Source of the DNA: a virus
Length of the DNA stretch: 64,000 bases
IMG/VR virus record: IMGVR_UViG_3300012920_000022
Coordinates: 1-64,000 of that record
Direction: 5' to 3' (one strand)
Shown here: piece by piece, positions 40,653-48,027 of the stretch
How the letters are laid out: every line of letters begins with the position of its first letter
Position numbering within the stretch: the stretch's first letter is position 1
Program-made: the position numbers and the translations under genes
The notes under the pieces: generated by a model
The model's input: only the letters and a program-made list of their open reading frames with translations
What the model was told of the DNA's origin: nothing
Database searches by the model: none

Positions 40653-42119
40653 ATGGATATAAAAGATTTGATTAATAATATACCAAACTATGATTCTGCT
40701 AATCTATTAAAGATCATAGAAGATGCTAAAAATTTATCATATGATGATTGTGTGGATAGACCCAGTATTAACAAAATTACTGATGATTGTGTGGATACTG
40801 GAAGTTTATCTGAGTTTAAATTACCAACCATTGATTTAGGCAACATCATACAAAATGAGTTATCACAATGTCAATCACAATGCTTTAGCAATATCAAATC
40901 ACAGATAGATTCATTTGATACAAATATTGGTGATAACATTATGAAATTTTATGAACTTAATAGAATTTTCTATTTGTTTGTGATTCAATCATTTATAGAT
41001 TTATCATTAATAGTGTTAAATGGTGGATCTGGTGATGAAATTAAAAATACGTTTGCTAAGCTATTTCAATATATAGATGGTGGTGATAGATATATTGAAA
41101 TATTAAATAGTGTTATTAATACAAATGATGATCAACCTACCAATAGTTTTGATATTTCTAATATTATTTCTAATATATATGAATTGTTACCAGCAAACTA
41201 TGAATTAAATGATGATTTATCTATATTAGAGGGTAATGAGCAATTTGATGGCTCAATTAGTAATCCTTTGTATCATCAATTTATAGATTTTATGGGCGAT
41301 ATTGATATTAGCAAATTCAATGACATAAAGGATTTTTATAAATCTAAGATAAATGGTTTTGATCTGTTTCTTGGTAAGGTTTTTTCGTTGGGAACTACAA
41401 TATCCAACTATATAATTAATGAGAATTTTTCTATATCACCCATTGGTAAAGATTTTTCAGAATTCATTAATAAATTCACTAATCTATATGGTGAATTTAT
41501 TAATGTGTTTTCACTCACAATGCTTGATGAGACTACATTTGAATGTTGTGGTAACAATGAAATATCAATATCACAAGATCAATTATTGATAAACCAAACT
41601 GAAGATATTAATTTTAATTCCATACCTGATGATAGTATACCTGAAATTACTGAATTGGATTATTGGAAAAAATATTCTACTATCATAAATACTATAAATT
41701 TATTTCCACAATATTGGTCTAAGGGTTTCCCGACTCCCACTGGATTTGTGAATTTTCCCACGATATGGATACCATTATTAGCAATACCATTATTTGGTAA
41801 ATTATTTGTTGTGTTTATTACTATTAATGGAATTTTGATTAGTCCAGTTGTGTGGGAACTGTCCATGGATGGATCTCAGGATGTAAGCAGGTTTACATTG
41901 ATACTTAAAAATAGTGGTGAAATAATAAGTAATGTAACTAAAACCATATCCGATATTAATGTAATTGATGGTATAGACATTGATCCTATTCAATCGCTTT
42001 CTGTTGGATACATCAAGGATGATTTGCCCACATATAATAGGATCAGTTTAAATAATGCCAATTTAATTAAGTATATCAATGAATGGCTATTAGTTAGCTC
42101 TAAAAGTTTGGGCATTTAA
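40653..42119 (+). CDS. Virion/baseplate protein of unknown function, 488 aa
   Basis: Begins one base after the spike gene. The second half has YWKKYSTIINTINLFPQYWSKGFPTPTG ... FPTIWIPLLAIPLFGKLFVVFITINGILISPVVW (about 330-410), a wording found in large proteins coded next to the spike of related phages; the hydrophobic stretch may be packed in the baseplate rather than in a membrane. Cys-rich elements near the N-terminus (YDDCVDRPS, DDCVDTGS) repeat. Structural role inferred from position. Confidence 0.6.
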   Translation: MDIKDLINNIPNYDSANLLKIIEDAKNLSYDDCVDRPSINKITDDCVDTGSLSEFKLPTIDLGNIIQNELSQCQSQCFSNIKSQIDSFDTNIGDNIMKFYELNRIFYLFVIQSFIDLSLIVLNGGSGDEIKNTFAKLFQYIDGGDRYIEILNSVINTNDDQPTNSFDISNIISNIYELLPANYELNDDLSILEGNEQFDGSISNPLYHQFIDFMGDIDISKFNDIKDFYKSKINGFDLFLGKVFSLGTTISNYIINENFSISPIGKDFSEFINKFTNLYGEFINVFSLTMLDETTFECCGNNEISISQDQLLINQTEDINFNSIPDDSIPEITELDYWKKYSTIINTINLFPQYWSKGFPTPTGFVNFPTIWIPLLAIPLFGKLFVVFITINGILISPVVWELSMDGSQDVSRFTLILKNSGEIISNVTKTISDINVIDGIDIDPIQSLSVGYIKDDLPTYNRISLNNANLIKYINEWLLVSSKSLGI

Positions 42120-42122
42120 ATT

Positions 42123-42482
42123 ATGAATAAACAAATCAAAAAACTATTATCAACTGATGCTTATGATAAACATGAAATCAGTAAACTCATAGATGAAAAA
42201 TGTGATTTTACCACATTATTTCCTGGTGATAAATTGAGAATTCACTGGGATGTTAGTTTGAATGAAATTAAAATACATGATTTATGTTATGTTATTTCAT
42301 TACCCCACATGGAACCCACCCCGTTTAACTTTATATTACATTTCCCAATTCATGTTAATAGTGGTATGGATGAGAAGTCAATCAATCAATGGTTCCATAT
42401 TTATGAATTATTATCTGATCCCACGATTATTAAACTAACTAAGCTTGATGATGAAGATGATGAATATATGGGCGCATTATAG
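42123..42482 (+). CDS. Hypothetical protein, 119 aa
   Basis: Alpha/beta protein with DKLRIHWDVSLNEIKIHDLCYVISLPHMEPTPFNFILHFPI and an acidic C-terminus (LTKLDDEDDEYMG). It begins three bases after the 488-aa gene and converges with the gene at 42477, overlapping by six bases. Function unknown. Confidence 0.5.
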   Translation: MNKQIKKLLSTDAYDKHEISKLIDEKCDFTTLFPGDKLRIHWDVSLNEIKIHDLCYVISLPHMEPTPFNFILHFPIHVNSGMDEKSINQWFHIYELLSDPTIIKLTKLDDEDDEYMGAL

Positions 42483-42704
42483 ATCGTCATGTTTTATTAT
42501 ATGCGTATCTTTGTTTTCATCTATTAATATTATGTCATTTTCAGATATACCATAATAATCAATTAATTCTACCATGCATCTTTTATTAGATTTTTTGGTG
42601 TTTTTATTGAAGACCATATTATATATATCAATTGCATTGTTATCCAATACTTTTAATTCATGAATACTCGATAAATTAAAAGGTATATATGTTAATTTAC
42701 TCAT
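42477..42704 (-). CDS. Hypothetical protein, 75 aa
   Basis: Small alpha/beta protein (MVELIDYYGISENDIILIDENKDTHII). Single minus-strand gene in a plus-strand stretch. Function unknown. Confidence 0.45.
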   Translation of the reverse strand: MSKLTYIPFNLSSIHELKVLDNNAIDIYNMVFNKNTKKSNKRCMVELIDYYGISENDIILIDENKDTHIIKHDDL

Positions 42705-42723
42705 ATATTATGTAACGTAATTG

Positions 42724-42758
42724 TAAACTTATTCATAAGTTATATATGAATAAGTTTA
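42724..42758. promoter_or_regulatory. Hairpin covering the start codon of the 226-aa gene
   Basis: TAAACTTATTCATA, 7-nt loop, TATGAATAAGTTTA: a 14-bp perfect stem whose right arm includes the ATG at 42746. In the mRNA it would bury the start codon, suggesting translational control, although a purely DNA-level role (operator) is also possible. Confidence 0.5.
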
Positions 42759-43426
42759 TGATCATAAAAGATATTGAAGAAACTAGCAACTATATTTCTA
42801 GTGTGAAAAATCAATTTATAAACTATGCCAAATCCATAGGGTTTGATGTAATATTTTTTGATGGTGATGGTGTAGTGTATATAGATGGCGTTGCATTGAA
42901 ATGCACCATAGGGAAAACATACTTATTCATAGATAATTCTAACTGGTTCAATAATCCTATTAAGACCCAAATAAAATATAATACCCATCTTAATAATCGC
43001 AAATATAAATCTAAATTGGAATGGATTTATAAAACAACACTATTAAAGCAAAAGATATCTGTGGATTTTGATAATAGGTCAAGATATTTAAATATTTTAT
43101 CATCCGTAATTCAATCAATAGAACATTGGGGTGGGATATCTGGATATGAAATAATTGATGGAGGTGCATTAATATTCATATCAACTGGTGAATATTCTGT
43201 TGAATTACTATTGAAATATCCCAGTATGCTTTATGAAATATATATCACTGAGATTTTTGGAACCATCTTTAATAATCCTCTAAAATCTAGTAACGATTTT
43301 AAGTTAATATATGGTAGTATTAAAAAATTAGAGAAATCTATATTTTTAATATATTCAGCTATATGTTATAAAATTAAAGACCATGAGGACAATATATCTG
43401 AGCATACCCTATTACTTGAGGAATAA
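42746..43426 (+). CDS. Hypothetical protein, 226 aa
   Basis: Alpha/beta protein: FDVIFFDGDGVVYIDGVALKCTIGKTYLFI at the N-terminus (FFDGDG recalls HAD-type strands but without the DxD context), then WIYKTTLLKQKISVDFD and a helical C-terminus. No confident family. Its start is inside a 14-bp hairpin. It overlaps the next gene by 44 bp. Confidence 0.5.
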   Translation: MNKFMIIKDIEETSNYISSVKNQFINYAKSIGFDVIFFDGDGVVYIDGVALKCTIGKTYLFIDNSNWFNNPIKTQIKYNTHLNNRKYKSKLEWIYKTTLLKQKISVDFDNRSRYLNILSSVIQSIEHWGGISGYEIIDGGALIFISTGEYSVELLLKYPSMLYEIYITEIFGTIFNNPLKSSNDFKLIYGSIKKLEKSIFLIYSAICYKIKDHEDNISEHTLLLEE

Positions 43427-43718
43427 TATCAAGATCATAAACATACACGATAGACTATCGCTACATTTTAATATTATAAACCCATATCATATACCTTGGT
43501 TTAGCCACAAAACTCATATGGATATGATATTAAATTCAGATGCTATAGTATATCTGGGTGATAATGATTCTGTTACATTTGGTTGCTATAAAGAGATATT
43601 GATGTATTCTAAATTTGGCAAAACAAAAAAGATATTTGATAGTAAATTAAGGATATCAAAAATTTCACTTAAACCAAAATATAATAGATTAGATACTGCA
43701 ATATTAATTAACATATAA
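43383..43718 (+). CDS. Nucleoside deoxyribosyltransferase-like small protein, 111 aa
   Basis: The N-terminal RTIYLSIPYYLRNN strand-turn, the INPYHIPWF segment, the SDAIVYLGDND strand and the TFGCYKEILMYSKFGK helix with Gly-Cys and Glu resemble the nucleoside 2-deoxyribosyltransferase/DUF4406 group, in which the Glu is nucleophile or binds the sugar. Length is at the low end for the fold. The reaction would be base exchange or nucleotide salvage, but no residue can be confirmed. Overlaps the upstream gene by 44 bp. Confidence 0.4.
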   Translation: MRTIYLSIPYYLRNNIKIINIHDRLSLHFNIINPYHIPWFSHKTHMDMILNSDAIVYLGDNDSVTFGCYKEILMYSKFGKTKKIFDSKLRISKISLKPKYNRLDTAILINI

Positions 43719-43721
43719 ATA
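43714..43721 (+). promoter_or_regulatory. Late-type promoter TATAAATA before an LRR gene
   Basis: Exact T4 late -10 TATAAATA followed by ATAACAAGG and the ATG at 43731. Note the overlap with the stop of the preceding gene. Confidence 0.45.
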
Positions 43722-43730
43722 ATAACAAGG

Positions 43731-44429
43731 ATGACCATTAACAAGGATGATTTGGAAAGTGAGGTATTAGATTTAATAGTTTCCAATAACCCAGATAATA
43801 TTGATAAGGCTTTTCATATTTTACAAAATAATAAAGAATTAATAAACGAAGTTTTATTACCTTTATTACCCAATTACCCATACTATTGTGCGAAATATTG
43901 TATATGTAATGATTTAGTATATTCATTAACACTTCTCGATGATAGTTTTCCAGATTATTTGTTTAATTTACATAACCTTATTAGTATATCAATATATGAA
44001 AGAGGCACAATTAACACATCACTTGACTTTGTGAATAAGTTTCCTAAATTAGAATTTTTGGGTTTAAAGAATTTTGTATTTAGTAAATTTCCCAGATGCC
44101 TGTTTGATCATCCAAATCTTAAAGCCATAGATTTTTCTAATACCAATATATCTGAATTTAATTTTAGATTATCTAAAATTAATACCAATATTGTGTATAT
44201 TAATTTAGATAATACCAATTTAACAGAATTACCAAAATTTTTGTTTGATATTATCCATCTTAGTGAGTTGGATATACACAATAATCCTAATGTAAAATTA
44301 GATGGATTTGATAAATTACATGGATTGGTATCTCTGGGTGTTATTAATTGTGGAATAAATGATATACCTGCGTATATTAATTTACCACCTAGTTTTAAAA
44401 AGCTAAAATTAGGTAATAATTGTTATTAA
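43731..44429 (+). CDS. LRR protein, 232 aa
   Basis: Same plan as the LRR gene at 7814 but without the packaging peptide: a helical N-terminal part (SNNPDNIDKAFHILQNN), NYPYYCAKYCICND, then LRRs (FNLHNLISISIYERG, FPKLEFLGLKNFVFSKFP, HPNLKAIDFSNTNISEF, IVYINLDNTNLTELPKFLFDIIHLSELDIHNNPN). The leucine-rich solenoid has about six irregular turns. Preceded by a late-type TATAAATA. Probably a protein-protein interaction module; partner unknown. Confidence 0.7.
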   Translation: MTINKDDLESEVLDLIVSNNPDNIDKAFHILQNNKELINEVLLPLLPNYPYYCAKYCICNDLVYSLTLLDDSFPDYLFNLHNLISISIYERGTINTSLDFVNKFPKLEFLGLKNFVFSKFPRCLFDHPNLKAIDFSNTNISEFNFRLSKINTNIVYINLDNTNLTELPKFLFDIIHLSELDIHNNPNVKLDGFDKLHGLVSLGVINCGINDIPAYINLPPSFKKLKLGNNCY

Positions 44430-44430
44430 C

Positions 44431-45237
44431 ATGAATAGATTTTCTGGTCATAAAAATAAACTATGTAGTTCTTATTCATTGAATAGATATTATAAACTAT
44501 ACCCCATATCTGATCCTGTAACTGATTTGGGGATACCAAAAGTTTCATTCTCATCATTAAAATACTGGCTAACTACGTTTGGTCTGGTTAATAGTGATTA
44601 TTCTCCCAATTTTTTATATGATAAATTGATGGAAAAAGATCCTGAATTTTTAAATTGTGATACTTATGCATTGATTCATCATAATATGATTGTTAATTCC
44701 AGATCAATATTATACTATGAGATGTTTTCTGAGTTTATACCAACTAAGATAGATCATTTTACCACCAATCATCTACTTAGGTTTATTATCAACAAATATG
44801 GTAACGATAGCAATTATAATACTATTGCTAATGATATTAATATGGCATTAAAATTATACATTGATAACTCATCCCCATTTGATGATAAATTTACCATGAG
44901 TCAACTTAGATTATTAATAATTGATTACATTGATGAAGATAAGATTAATTATTTCAAGATGAACCCATATGTTAATTTATCTTTGAATATTATGCTATAT
45001 GCTATTATATGTCTTTGGGGTGGTAAAAGTATCATATCATTAAAGGAATATTTTAAATCACCATATTCTCCACACATAATATATGGGTTAAATATAGACA
45101 AATCTATGTCTCTATTAACCGAATTATCTAATAAATATAATGGTATAATTATAATTAACCCCCATGATAGGACTATCACCATAAATACTAGTCTGACTTG
45201 TAAAGATATGTTAATTAAATATTTGTGGGATAATTAG
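44431..45237 (+). CDS. DUF4007-like protein, 268 aa
   Basis: The N-terminus FSGHKNKLCSSYSLNRYY parallels F-x-GHxTFxxRxxWLxK of DUF4007; then DLGIPKVSFSSLKYWLTTFGLV stands where DUF4007 has LGVGKNMVRSIRYWxxATGLI, and DPEFLNCDTYALIHHNMIVNSRSILYYEMFSEF where it has DPxLEDxATLWLLHYHLAS...WYWLFNEF. Bacterial DUF4007 genes occur near DNA phosphorothioation (dnd-type) clusters; a role in recognising modified DNA or in countering a defence is possible. Here it is in a run with baseplate genes and an LRR gene. The recognition is by pattern. Confidence 0.5.
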   Translation: MNRFSGHKNKLCSSYSLNRYYKLYPISDPVTDLGIPKVSFSSLKYWLTTFGLVNSDYSPNFLYDKLMEKDPEFLNCDTYALIHHNMIVNSRSILYYEMFSEFIPTKIDHFTTNHLLRFIINKYGNDSNYNTIANDINMALKLYIDNSSPFDDKFTMSQLRLLIIDYIDEDKINYFKMNPYVNLSLNIMLYAIICLWGGKSIISLKEYFKSPYSPHIIYGLNIDKSMSLLTELSNKYNGIIIINPHDRTITINTSLTCKDMLIKYLWDN

Positions 45238-45983
45238 AATATAAAATCTCCATCTTGAGACATAAAAGGAGTATTACTGTTCTCTTCCATTTTCTTCTCC
45301 ACTTTGTCTATTTTTTTCTCCCCGCTATCTTTGATAACATTCCAATCTATTTCATATCCCCCAGGTAATTTTTGCTTGACTAATGCGTTTTGCTTATACA
45401 TGTCGATTTCACCAGTACCAATTACATATCGTTGGAAATCATAATTATCAAACAAAGACTCTTCATCTATATCTATATAACAAGTTGCCACTAAATCAAC
45501 TTGAAAATTTCTACCTTGTATTGTTAAATTTTTGGTATATGAATTATAATCAAATGCTACTGTTTTTATTATTGCAGAATCTAAAAAATCTTGGTATGAA
45601 TCTATTGCTATTGTATATACCAGATCTTCTGGTGATGTTCTGGTACCAATATATCTACCTGTATTACCTTTTCTGTAGTCCAAATCCTTGCTACTACTAA
45701 AGATTCCTCTACCACCAACTTCTGATAATCCGTATACATTCCTGGTGCACTTTGGCATTTTTATGTTTCTTCTGTTATTATTCTTGAAATCTTTGGTATT
45801 CATTGCTTTTGTGGGTATGATCATATATACAGATTCATTGGCTACTTCTGTCCAATTATCCCTAAACATTTCAAGAGTATCATCTATTATGTTATCTATG
45901 GCTTTACTGGTTAGATTTACTGGTATACCACATCCCTGGCTTATCCTTGATTTTATGAAACTTACGAAACTCAATCTATCCAT
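45234..45983 (-). CDS. 13: Neck protein, gp13-like, 249 aa
   Basis: Follows the T4 neck family: N-terminal helix (SFVSFIKSRISQGCG), a mid-part DLVYTIAIDSYQDFLDSAIIKTVAFDYNSYTKNLTIQGRNFQVDLVATCYIDIDEESLFDNYDFQRYVIGTGEIDMYKQN and LPGGYEIDWNVIKDSGEKKIDKVEKKM, where LFDxYxFQ, KxxLPGGxxIxWxxI agree with gp13/gp14-type proteins. These proteins lie between portal and tail (connector completion). It has a good GGAG Shine-Dalgarno and a late-type promoter, both copied in mirror form for the divergent kinase gene. Its stop overlaps that of the DUF4007-like gene. Confidence 0.6.
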   Translation of the reverse strand: MDRLSFVSFIKSRISQGCGIPVNLTSKAIDNIIDDTLEMFRDNWTEVANESVYMIIPTKAMNTKDFKNNNRRNIKMPKCTRNVYGLSEVGGRGIFSSSKDLDYRKGNTGRYIGTRTSPEDLVYTIAIDSYQDFLDSAIIKTVAFDYNSYTKNLTIQGRNFQVDLVATCYIDIDEESLFDNYDFQRYVIGTGEIDMYKQNALVKQKLPGGYEIDWNVIKDSGEKKIDKVEKKMEENSNTPFMSQDGDFIF

Positions 45984-45986
45984 TAT

Positions 45987-46042
45987 TAACTCTCCTTTTT
46001 TGTTATTTATTTTGTGGGATAAATAACAAAAAAGGAGAGTTA
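45987..46042. promoter_or_regulatory. Mirror-image divergent late promoter and RBS (24-bp perfect inverted repeat)
   Basis: The sequence between the gp13-like and kinase genes is a perfect inverted repeat with 24-bp arms and the loop TTTGTGGG. Each arm, read outward, gives ATAAATAAC (46002-46010 minus; 46019-46027 plus), an A-run and GGAGAG as Shine-Dalgarno. So identical promoters and ribosome binding sites point in both directions. Confidence 0.8.
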
Positions 46043-46043
46043 C

Positions 46044-47054
46044 GTGAATAATAAAACTCTATTAACACTACTGGATAATTTTCCAGATTGTGTAATATAT
46101 GTGTATGATTACGACTATATTGTTCAATATATTGGGGGTTCTGATTCAAATAATACAAATGATTATGGTAAACATTTAAACGATGTATTGGGTGATGATC
46201 TATATAGATATTTGGAATATTATATCTCTAAATCTATTAGAGATAACACTACTATAAAAATTAATCATAGTTTAGATGGTAGCACATATCTTAAGACAAT
46301 ATTTAATATAGGTGATGGTCTATTTGCCATGACTAGTATCAATACCTCTGATACTAGTTTTTATCAAAATATGTTGAGAGATAGCAATCACAATTTAAAA
46401 ATTAAAGATAGGCAGTTATATGAGTTATCAATAACTATATCACATCATGTTAGGAATAAAATAACAAATATGATATCTATTTTTGATTTATATGAAAGAG
46501 GATTATATCACGGTGGCAGACTTATAGATGATACATTTAATACCATAATGGAGCTACGTGCGGTTATATTACATTTATCAAAAGTATTGAGAATGAAAGT
46601 AACAGAAGAAGTATCTAGTGATATAAGCTTATTAAGTGTTTTAAATGAATCTAAAAGAAATTTGGTATCAGAATTGATATCATTTGGGGTTAATATATCC
46701 AATAATTTCACATATATGAGTTCGGTTAGTTTTAACAGGTTCTCATTAAGTGTTACATTTACTACTATTATAAAATTTTTGATAGAAAATACCGCATTGG
46801 TAGAAGATAAAGTTATAGACATAACTAGTTCTCGCGATAATGATGGTACCACCATAAATTTCAGGGCTAACTCTATATTATCAATTAATATAGAAAGTAT
46901 ATTTGATTATCAAACCTTCAATACAGATTCTCATGGTAATTTATTTACTATGAGAAATCAATTATCTGCTATGGATAGTGATATAAATATAGCTGTTGGA
47001 GATAATTATACAGATATTACATTAAAAATATGGGAGAATATGATATTAAATTAG
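46044..47054 (+). CDS. Two-component sensor histidine kinase-like protein with PAS-like domain, GTG start
   Basis: Residues about 1-105 form a PAS-like domain (FPDCVIYVYDYDYIVQYIGG). A helix leads to the H-box, ITISHHVRNKITNMISIFDLYE (131-152), in the style of Bacteroidetes kinases with His134 in S-H-x-x-R. The N-box is FLIENTALVEDK (Asn249). The G1/G2 boxes of the ATPase are degenerate (no DxGxG), so kinase activity is doubtful; it could act as a phosphatase or a decoy for a host regulator. No membrane segment. It starts with GTG right after GGAGAG and overlaps the response regulator by 25 bp. Such a pair is rare in phages. Confidence 0.65.
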   Translation: MNNKTLLTLLDNFPDCVIYVYDYDYIVQYIGGSDSNNTNDYGKHLNDVLGDDLYRYLEYYISKSIRDNTTIKINHSLDGSTYLKTIFNIGDGLFAMTSINTSDTSFYQNMLRDSNHNLKIKDRQLYELSITISHHVRNKITNMISIFDLYERGLYHGGRLIDDTFNTIMELRAVILHLSKVLRMKVTEEVSSDISLLSVLNESKRNLVSELISFGVNISNNFTYMSSVSFNRFSLSVTFTTIIKFLIENTALVEDKVIDITSSRDNDGTTINFRANSILSINIESIFDYQTFNTDSHGNLFTMRNQLSAMDSDINIAVGDNYTDITLKIWENMILN

Positions 47055-47443
47055 TTGTTGTGGACGCTGACAGTATGTCTACATATCTATTAGGGAAATA
47101 TGTAAATCATGTTGGAGACGAATTATCAATTAAAGTTGAATTCATCCCATTCCATAATATAGATGATGCATTCAACTATCTTACTAAATATGTTCCCAAC
47201 ATATTATTTATAGATCCCACAGACCCATCTAATTTCACATCATCAAACAAAACTGGGTGGGATATGTTAGATAAGTTACCGGATGGTATAATACCACCAT
47301 GTAAGGCATATATATTTACTTCTTATGAATATGGTCATGATTATGTTAGAGCTGAAACTCATGATAAGATTACTGGGTGTGTATTAAAACCATTGGATGT
47401 TGATGTGTTGACAAAGATCATAAAAGACTGTCAATCTGTTTAG
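47030..47443 (+). CDS. Response regulator receiver-like protein, 137 aa
   Basis: A single receiver domain: LVVVDADS (acidic pair at Asp12/Asp14, with Ala between), PNILFID (Asp62, phosphoacceptor), GWDMLDKLPD helix, AYIFTSYE (Thr97/Ser98), VLKPLD (Lys120). The wording ILFID-x-GWxxLD-IFTSxE-KPL is that of Bacteroidetes single-domain regulators (PDLIFLDINMPVMNGWEFL). The loop after Asp62 is extended (PTDPSNFTSSNK) and lacks MPxMDG. It has no output domain, so it must act through protein contacts. The frame overlaps the kinase gene and is followed four bases later by the sigma-54-like composite promoter. Confidence 0.7.
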   Translation: MGEYDIKLVVVDADSMSTYLLGKYVNHVGDELSIKVEFIPFHNIDDAFNYLTKYVPNILFIDPTDPSNFTSSNKTGWDMLDKLPDGIIPPCKAYIFTSYEYGHDYVRAETHDKITGCVLKPLDVDVLTKIIKDCQSV

Positions 47444-47446
47444 AAT

Positions 47447-47491
47447 CATATGACAATATGTCATATTGGATGAATTGGCACGATTTTTGTA
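47447..47491 (+). promoter_or_regulatory. Composite sigma-54-like promoter with dyad operator, copy 1
   Basis: Dyad CATATGACA-ATA-TGTCATAT (47447-47466), 8 bp, then TTGGCACGATTTTTGTA (47475-47491), which matches the sigma-54 consensus TTGGCACG-N4-TTGC(A/T) with one mismatch (GT for GC) and the exact 12-bp GG-to-GC spacing. It continues AATATTTTATGTAAAA, as in copy 2. It lies 25 bp before the ATG at 47517. Confidence 0.65.
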
Positions 47492-47516
47492 ATATTTTAT
47501 GTAAAAGATTCTTATT

Positions 47517-47768
47517 ATGATCAAAATCACTTATTTGTCATACACATATGCCACCATAATGAAAAATGGTGATGATACTGTTATCACTGTTGACCGTAAA
47601 TTGATATCGGCAAATGATTGGCATATCATTAGATTTGCTTTGGGTGCATTATCGGATACCAGAAAGGTGTTGGATAATCTCATGATTGAGTATACAATAA
47701 AGTCATATAATAGTGACATAGAATATATTGGAAAAGTTGTTAAAAAATTATTTTATTGGGTCAAATGA
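47517..47768 (+). CDS. Hypothetical protein, 83 aa, under the sigma-54-like promoter
   Basis: Small alpha/beta protein with IKITYLSYTYATIMKNGDDTVITVDRKLI and a helix ANDWHIIRFALGALSDTRKVLDNL. First gene after copy 1 of the composite promoter, directly downstream of the two-component pair. Overlaps the next gene by ATGA. Function unknown. Confidence 0.5.
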   Translation: MIKITYLSYTYATIMKNGDDTVITVDRKLISANDWHIIRFALGALSDTRKVLDNLMIEYTIKSYNSDIEYIGKVVKKLFYWVK

Positions 47769-47983
47769 TAGATACTAACACTCCCATTCTACATGAGTTT
47801 GATAATAAATTTATTATCAAACTAAGTCTTGATAATTCATATCAAATAGCATTAGCCAATTCTATGTTTGATGGAATTTATGTTAATAAAGAATCCATTG
47901 AAGAACTTAATATATTTACTTATGAATTTAATAAAGCTGATATAGATATTTATCAATTGAGTAATCTAATTAAATATCTATAA
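47765..47983 (+). CDS. Hypothetical protein, 72 aa
   Basis: MIDTNTPILHEFDNKFIIKL and SIEELNIFTYEFNKADIDIYQL. The ATG at 47765 overlaps the upstream stop (ATGA); a TTG at 47756 would only add three residues. Function unknown. Confidence 0.5.
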   Translation: MIDTNTPILHEFDNKFIIKLSLDNSYQIALANSMFDGIYVNKESIEELNIFTYEFNKADIDIYQLSNLIKYL

Positions 47984-48027
47984 CTGAGAATTTTCACATA
48001 TTTTATAACTTAAAAACAAAGATACAT

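Noticed and set aside
42746-43426. HAD-type phosphatase
   Set aside because: FFDGDGVV resembles the HAD motif I only superficially (no DxDGT/V context with later Lys and DD motifs).
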